A program made the translations under genes and the position numbers. Shown here one piece after another: positions 22,893 to 24,026 of a stretch of 24,026 nt of DNA. The first letter of the stretch is position 1. Every line of letters begins with the position of its first letter. Location of the stretch: positions 1 to 24,026 of IMG/VR virus record IMGVR_UViG_3300036979_000364; one strand, written 5' to 3'. Origin of the DNA: a virus. The notes beneath the pieces were generated by a model. The model did no database searches. It was not told where the DNA came from and saw only the letters and a list, made by a program, of their open reading frames with translations.

Positions 22893-23508
22893 ACGCGTCA
22901 TCTCCGAGATCGAAGCGAAGTATAGCGAGCCCCTGGCCACGCTCCCGATCCTACGGGAGATCCGCGAAAATCAGATCAGCGCTGCGCAGGAACACAAGAG
23001 CCAATACGGCCGGATCGCAGACGTGCTCGGTGAACAAAACACCGCTATTAACAGGTTATCCACAGACGTGGCAGGGCTGTCCATCCGGACCGCAACGATC
23101 GAGATTGAGCAACAAAAACACGCTACGCTACTCGGGCAGGTGAAGGAACGGCAGGACGGTTGCGCAGCGCGGATTTCCCACGGCGACGACACAACCGAGA
23201 TCCGCGAGATCAGATCGCAACTGCACAAGGCCGTCCAGCGCCGGTCGACCCCGCCGCGTGGGATCAAGATCGCCGCCATTGTCGACGGTTCGGACCAAGC
23301 GGCGAGCGGTTGGTGGTCGAGCCCAGCGGGCAAGGCCGTCCTGACCGCGCTGGCTGGCTTGCTAGTGGCGATCGCGAGCGCCTTGACTACTTGGGCCACG
23401 CTATCCCCGAGCCAGGCGCCAACGCCAAGGCAGGCCCCGCCAATGACGAGCCCGGCCGACTCGAAAACCCCGTATTCTGGCATGGACGTTTCGACCCCGA
23501 GCGAGTGA
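22831..23508 (+). CDS. Coiled-coil protein with one C-terminal membrane segment, holin-like
   Basis: This encodes up to 225 residues. Residues about 18-110 are helical with coiled-coil spacing (RRVISEIEAKYSEPLATLPILREIRENQIS, then GEQNTAINRLSTDVAGLSIRTATIEIEQQKHATLL). A hydrophobic segment at about 166-191 (GKAVLTALAGLLVAIASALTTWAT) is a likely transmembrane helix, followed by a Pro/Ser-rich tail. A soluble coiled coil before one membrane segment recalls XhlA-type holins or haemolysins, though those are shorter. The ATG at 22831 lacks a clear ribosome site; ATG 22873 is an alternative that would reduce the overlap with the upstream gene to 20 bases. Its place after the tail fibre fits a lysis role, which remains a guess. 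Confidence 0.65.
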   Translation: MSEKKTLNDRETLEMDSETHRRVISEIEAKYSEPLATLPILREIRENQISAAQEHKSQYGRIADVLGEQNTAINRLSTDVAGLSIRTATIEIEQQKHATLLGQVKERQDGCAARISHGDDTTEIREIRSQLHKAVQRRSTPPRGIKIAAIVDGSDQAASGWWSSPAGKAVLTALAGLLVAIASALTTWATLSPSQAPTPRQAPPMTSPADSKTPYSGMDVSTPSE

Positions 23509-23514
23509 GCTCAC
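23505..23514. other. 10-bp palindrome holding two convergent stop codons
   Basis: GTGAGCTCAC is a perfect palindrome. It contains the plus-strand TGA (23506-23508) of the membrane protein gene and the minus-strand TGA (complement of TCA, 23511-23513) of the opposing gene. There is no loop or T-tract, so it is not a recognisable terminator. Confidence 0.8.
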
Positions 23515-23834
23515 CACGCCTTGCGGACGAGCGGAGCTCCGCCGGTCGAGCTCGCGAAGTGGTCACAAGCGACGATCATCGCTTCAGATAAGTGGTAGCG
23601 CAGGACGCTCACGACCACGGCGAAACGACTGTGATTGCTCCGCCAACCGCCGATGGACAGCCCGACTGGCAGGCCTCGGAGCTCGTCGAGGCGTTGCCGG
23701 GCCTCGCCGGGAGCTATGTCGACCTCGATGATCATTGTCCACGGCCGAACGGTCCCGCGGCCGTGGCAAACGGGACACGAGCTCGAGCAGGGGCCAACCC
23801 CGGCGACCGGGCAAGGACGCTTCTCTTTTACCAT
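23511..23834 (-). CDS. Unknown protein with CPVCHGRG motif, convergent to the tail operon
   Basis: This encodes 107 residues on the minus strand. The frame stays open further upstream, but ATG at 23834 has AAAGGGGG eight bases before it and is chosen. Codon use (GTC, CTC, GAG, ATC) on this strand matches the phage genes; the overlapping plus-strand frames do not have a ribosome site. Cys8, Cys16, Cys20 and Cys23 precede HGRG: the CPVCHGRG unit resembles one DnaJ-type CxxCxGxG zinc motif. The second part (MIIEVDIAPGEARQRLDELRGLPVGLSIGGWRSNHSRFAVVVSVLRYHL) has an alternating strand-helix pattern. Function is unknown; a small zinc-binding phage protein is plausible. Confidence 0.65.
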   Translation of the reverse strand: MVKEKRPCPVAGVGPCSSSCPVCHGRGTVRPWTMIIEVDIAPGEARQRLDELRGLPVGLSIGGWRSNHSRFAVVVSVLRYHLSEAMIVACDHFASSTGGAPLVRKAW

Positions 23835-24026
23835 GACCAGACCCCCTTTACCTGACCGGGCCCGCGTAGTACGAGCTCGAGCTTGTTGGCGCGACCGGCC
23901 GCGCTCGTCACCGGCTCGAGCGTCGCGGACCATCCGAGGGGCCCGATCGCCGCGTTGAGCGTCACTTTTTTCGCGCGAGCTCGAGCAGTCCGGCGATCGA
24001 CCTCGCGAGCGGGATCCGGAATCGAA
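23828..24026 (-). CDS. C-terminal end of an unknown minus-strand protein, cut by window edge
   Basis: On the minus strand a frame is open from the right edge to TAA at 23830-23828, and its end overlaps the next minus-strand ATG (ATGGTAA). The visible end includes KKVTLNAAIGPLGWSATLEP and NKLELVLRGPGQVKGVWSW, strand-like and with codon use (CTC GAG, GCG, GTC) like the other genes. The other minus-strand frame here gives an Arg/Ser-rich product (RSRGRSPDCSSSREK type) typical of non-coding frames. The coupling suggests a leftward two-gene unit with the CPVCHGRG protein. No family is recognised from the 65 residues seen. Confidence 0.55.
   Translation of the reverse strand, partial: SIPDPAREVDRRTARARAKKVTLNAAIGPLGWSATLEPVTSAAGRANKLELVLRGPGQVKGVWSW

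Noticed and set aside
23505-23514. The GTGAGCTCAC palindrome as a bidirectional terminator
   Set aside because: A 10-bp perfect palindrome without loop or T-tract cannot form a stable terminator hairpin.
23592-23855. An 87-residue plus-strand open frame at the right end
   Set aside because: It looks somewhat protein-like but has no ribosome site and is the antisense of a minus-strand frame with matching codon use, a ribosome site and stop/start coupling.
23835-23933. Upstream extension of the CPVCHGRG protein to an earlier start
   Set aside because: The added residues are Arg/Ala/Ser-rich and overlap a better-looking coding frame that ends at 23828.
1-24026. Very many CTCGAG and GAGCTC hexamers
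   Set aside because: They follow from the strong use of CTC for Leu and GAG for Glu in neighbouring codons. I see no regular spacing that would make them a repeat family or binding-site array.
1-24026. tRNA genes, CRISPR arrays, insertion sequences and attachment sites
   Set aside because: Nothing with cloverleaf-like structure, spaced repeats, transposase motifs or terminal repeats was seen; nearly all bases are within overlapping structural genes.

Overview
This window is the virion-structure cluster of a GC-rich (about 60% by eye) contractile-tailed phage or prophage. Codon use is uniform, strongly favouring CTC, GAG, GTC and ATC. Almost every gene overlaps its neighbour by an ATGA or TAATG junction or lies within a few bases of it, so positions 1 to 23508 read as one long rightward late operon. 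No integrase, terminase, portal, endolysin, tRNA or CRISPR array is in the window. The host cannot be named from this sequence; a high-GC bacterium is all it supports.

Head region (1-5020): the end of an unknown gene, a small probable virion protein, an S49 prohead protease with a likely nested scaffold start, a gpD-like decoration protein carrying an inserted domain, a lambda gpE-type major capsid protein, a small protein with four and a half APELVEPK repeats, a 50-residue basic protein, and a head-tail connector.

Tail region (5020-16494): tail terminator, a small unknown protein, and then a Mu-like contractile tail set. This comprises sheath (gpL-like), tube (gpM-like), two tail-assembly chaperone frames joined by a likely -1 frameshift, tape measure, DNA-circularisation-type protein (gpN-like), a LysM-bearing hub (gpP-like), spike (gp45-like), gp46-like, baseplate J (gp47-like) and gp48-like (DUF2313). 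The virus therefore pairs a lambda-type head with a Mu-type tail.

Host-recognition region (16400-22069): the gp48-like gene appears to have been opened up. Its N-terminal part lies at 15775-16494, and what looks like its family C-terminal end (KRKALENLVLVHKPLHSWAV) lies about 4.7 kb downstream, at the end of a 1355-residue protein built of lectin-like and carbohydrate-binding-like modules. Three reading frames joined by two ATGA overlaps cover the interval, and the first junction falls inside a carbohydrate-binding-like module whose intact relative is in the third frame. A tail-collar fibre follows. This is the most unusual part of the window.

Right end (22071-24026): a helical unknown protein overlaps a coiled-coil protein with one membrane segment (possibly holin-like). 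Then come two convergent minus-strand genes, one with a DnaJ-like CPVCHGRG motif. The two convergent stop codons sit inside one 10-bp palindrome.
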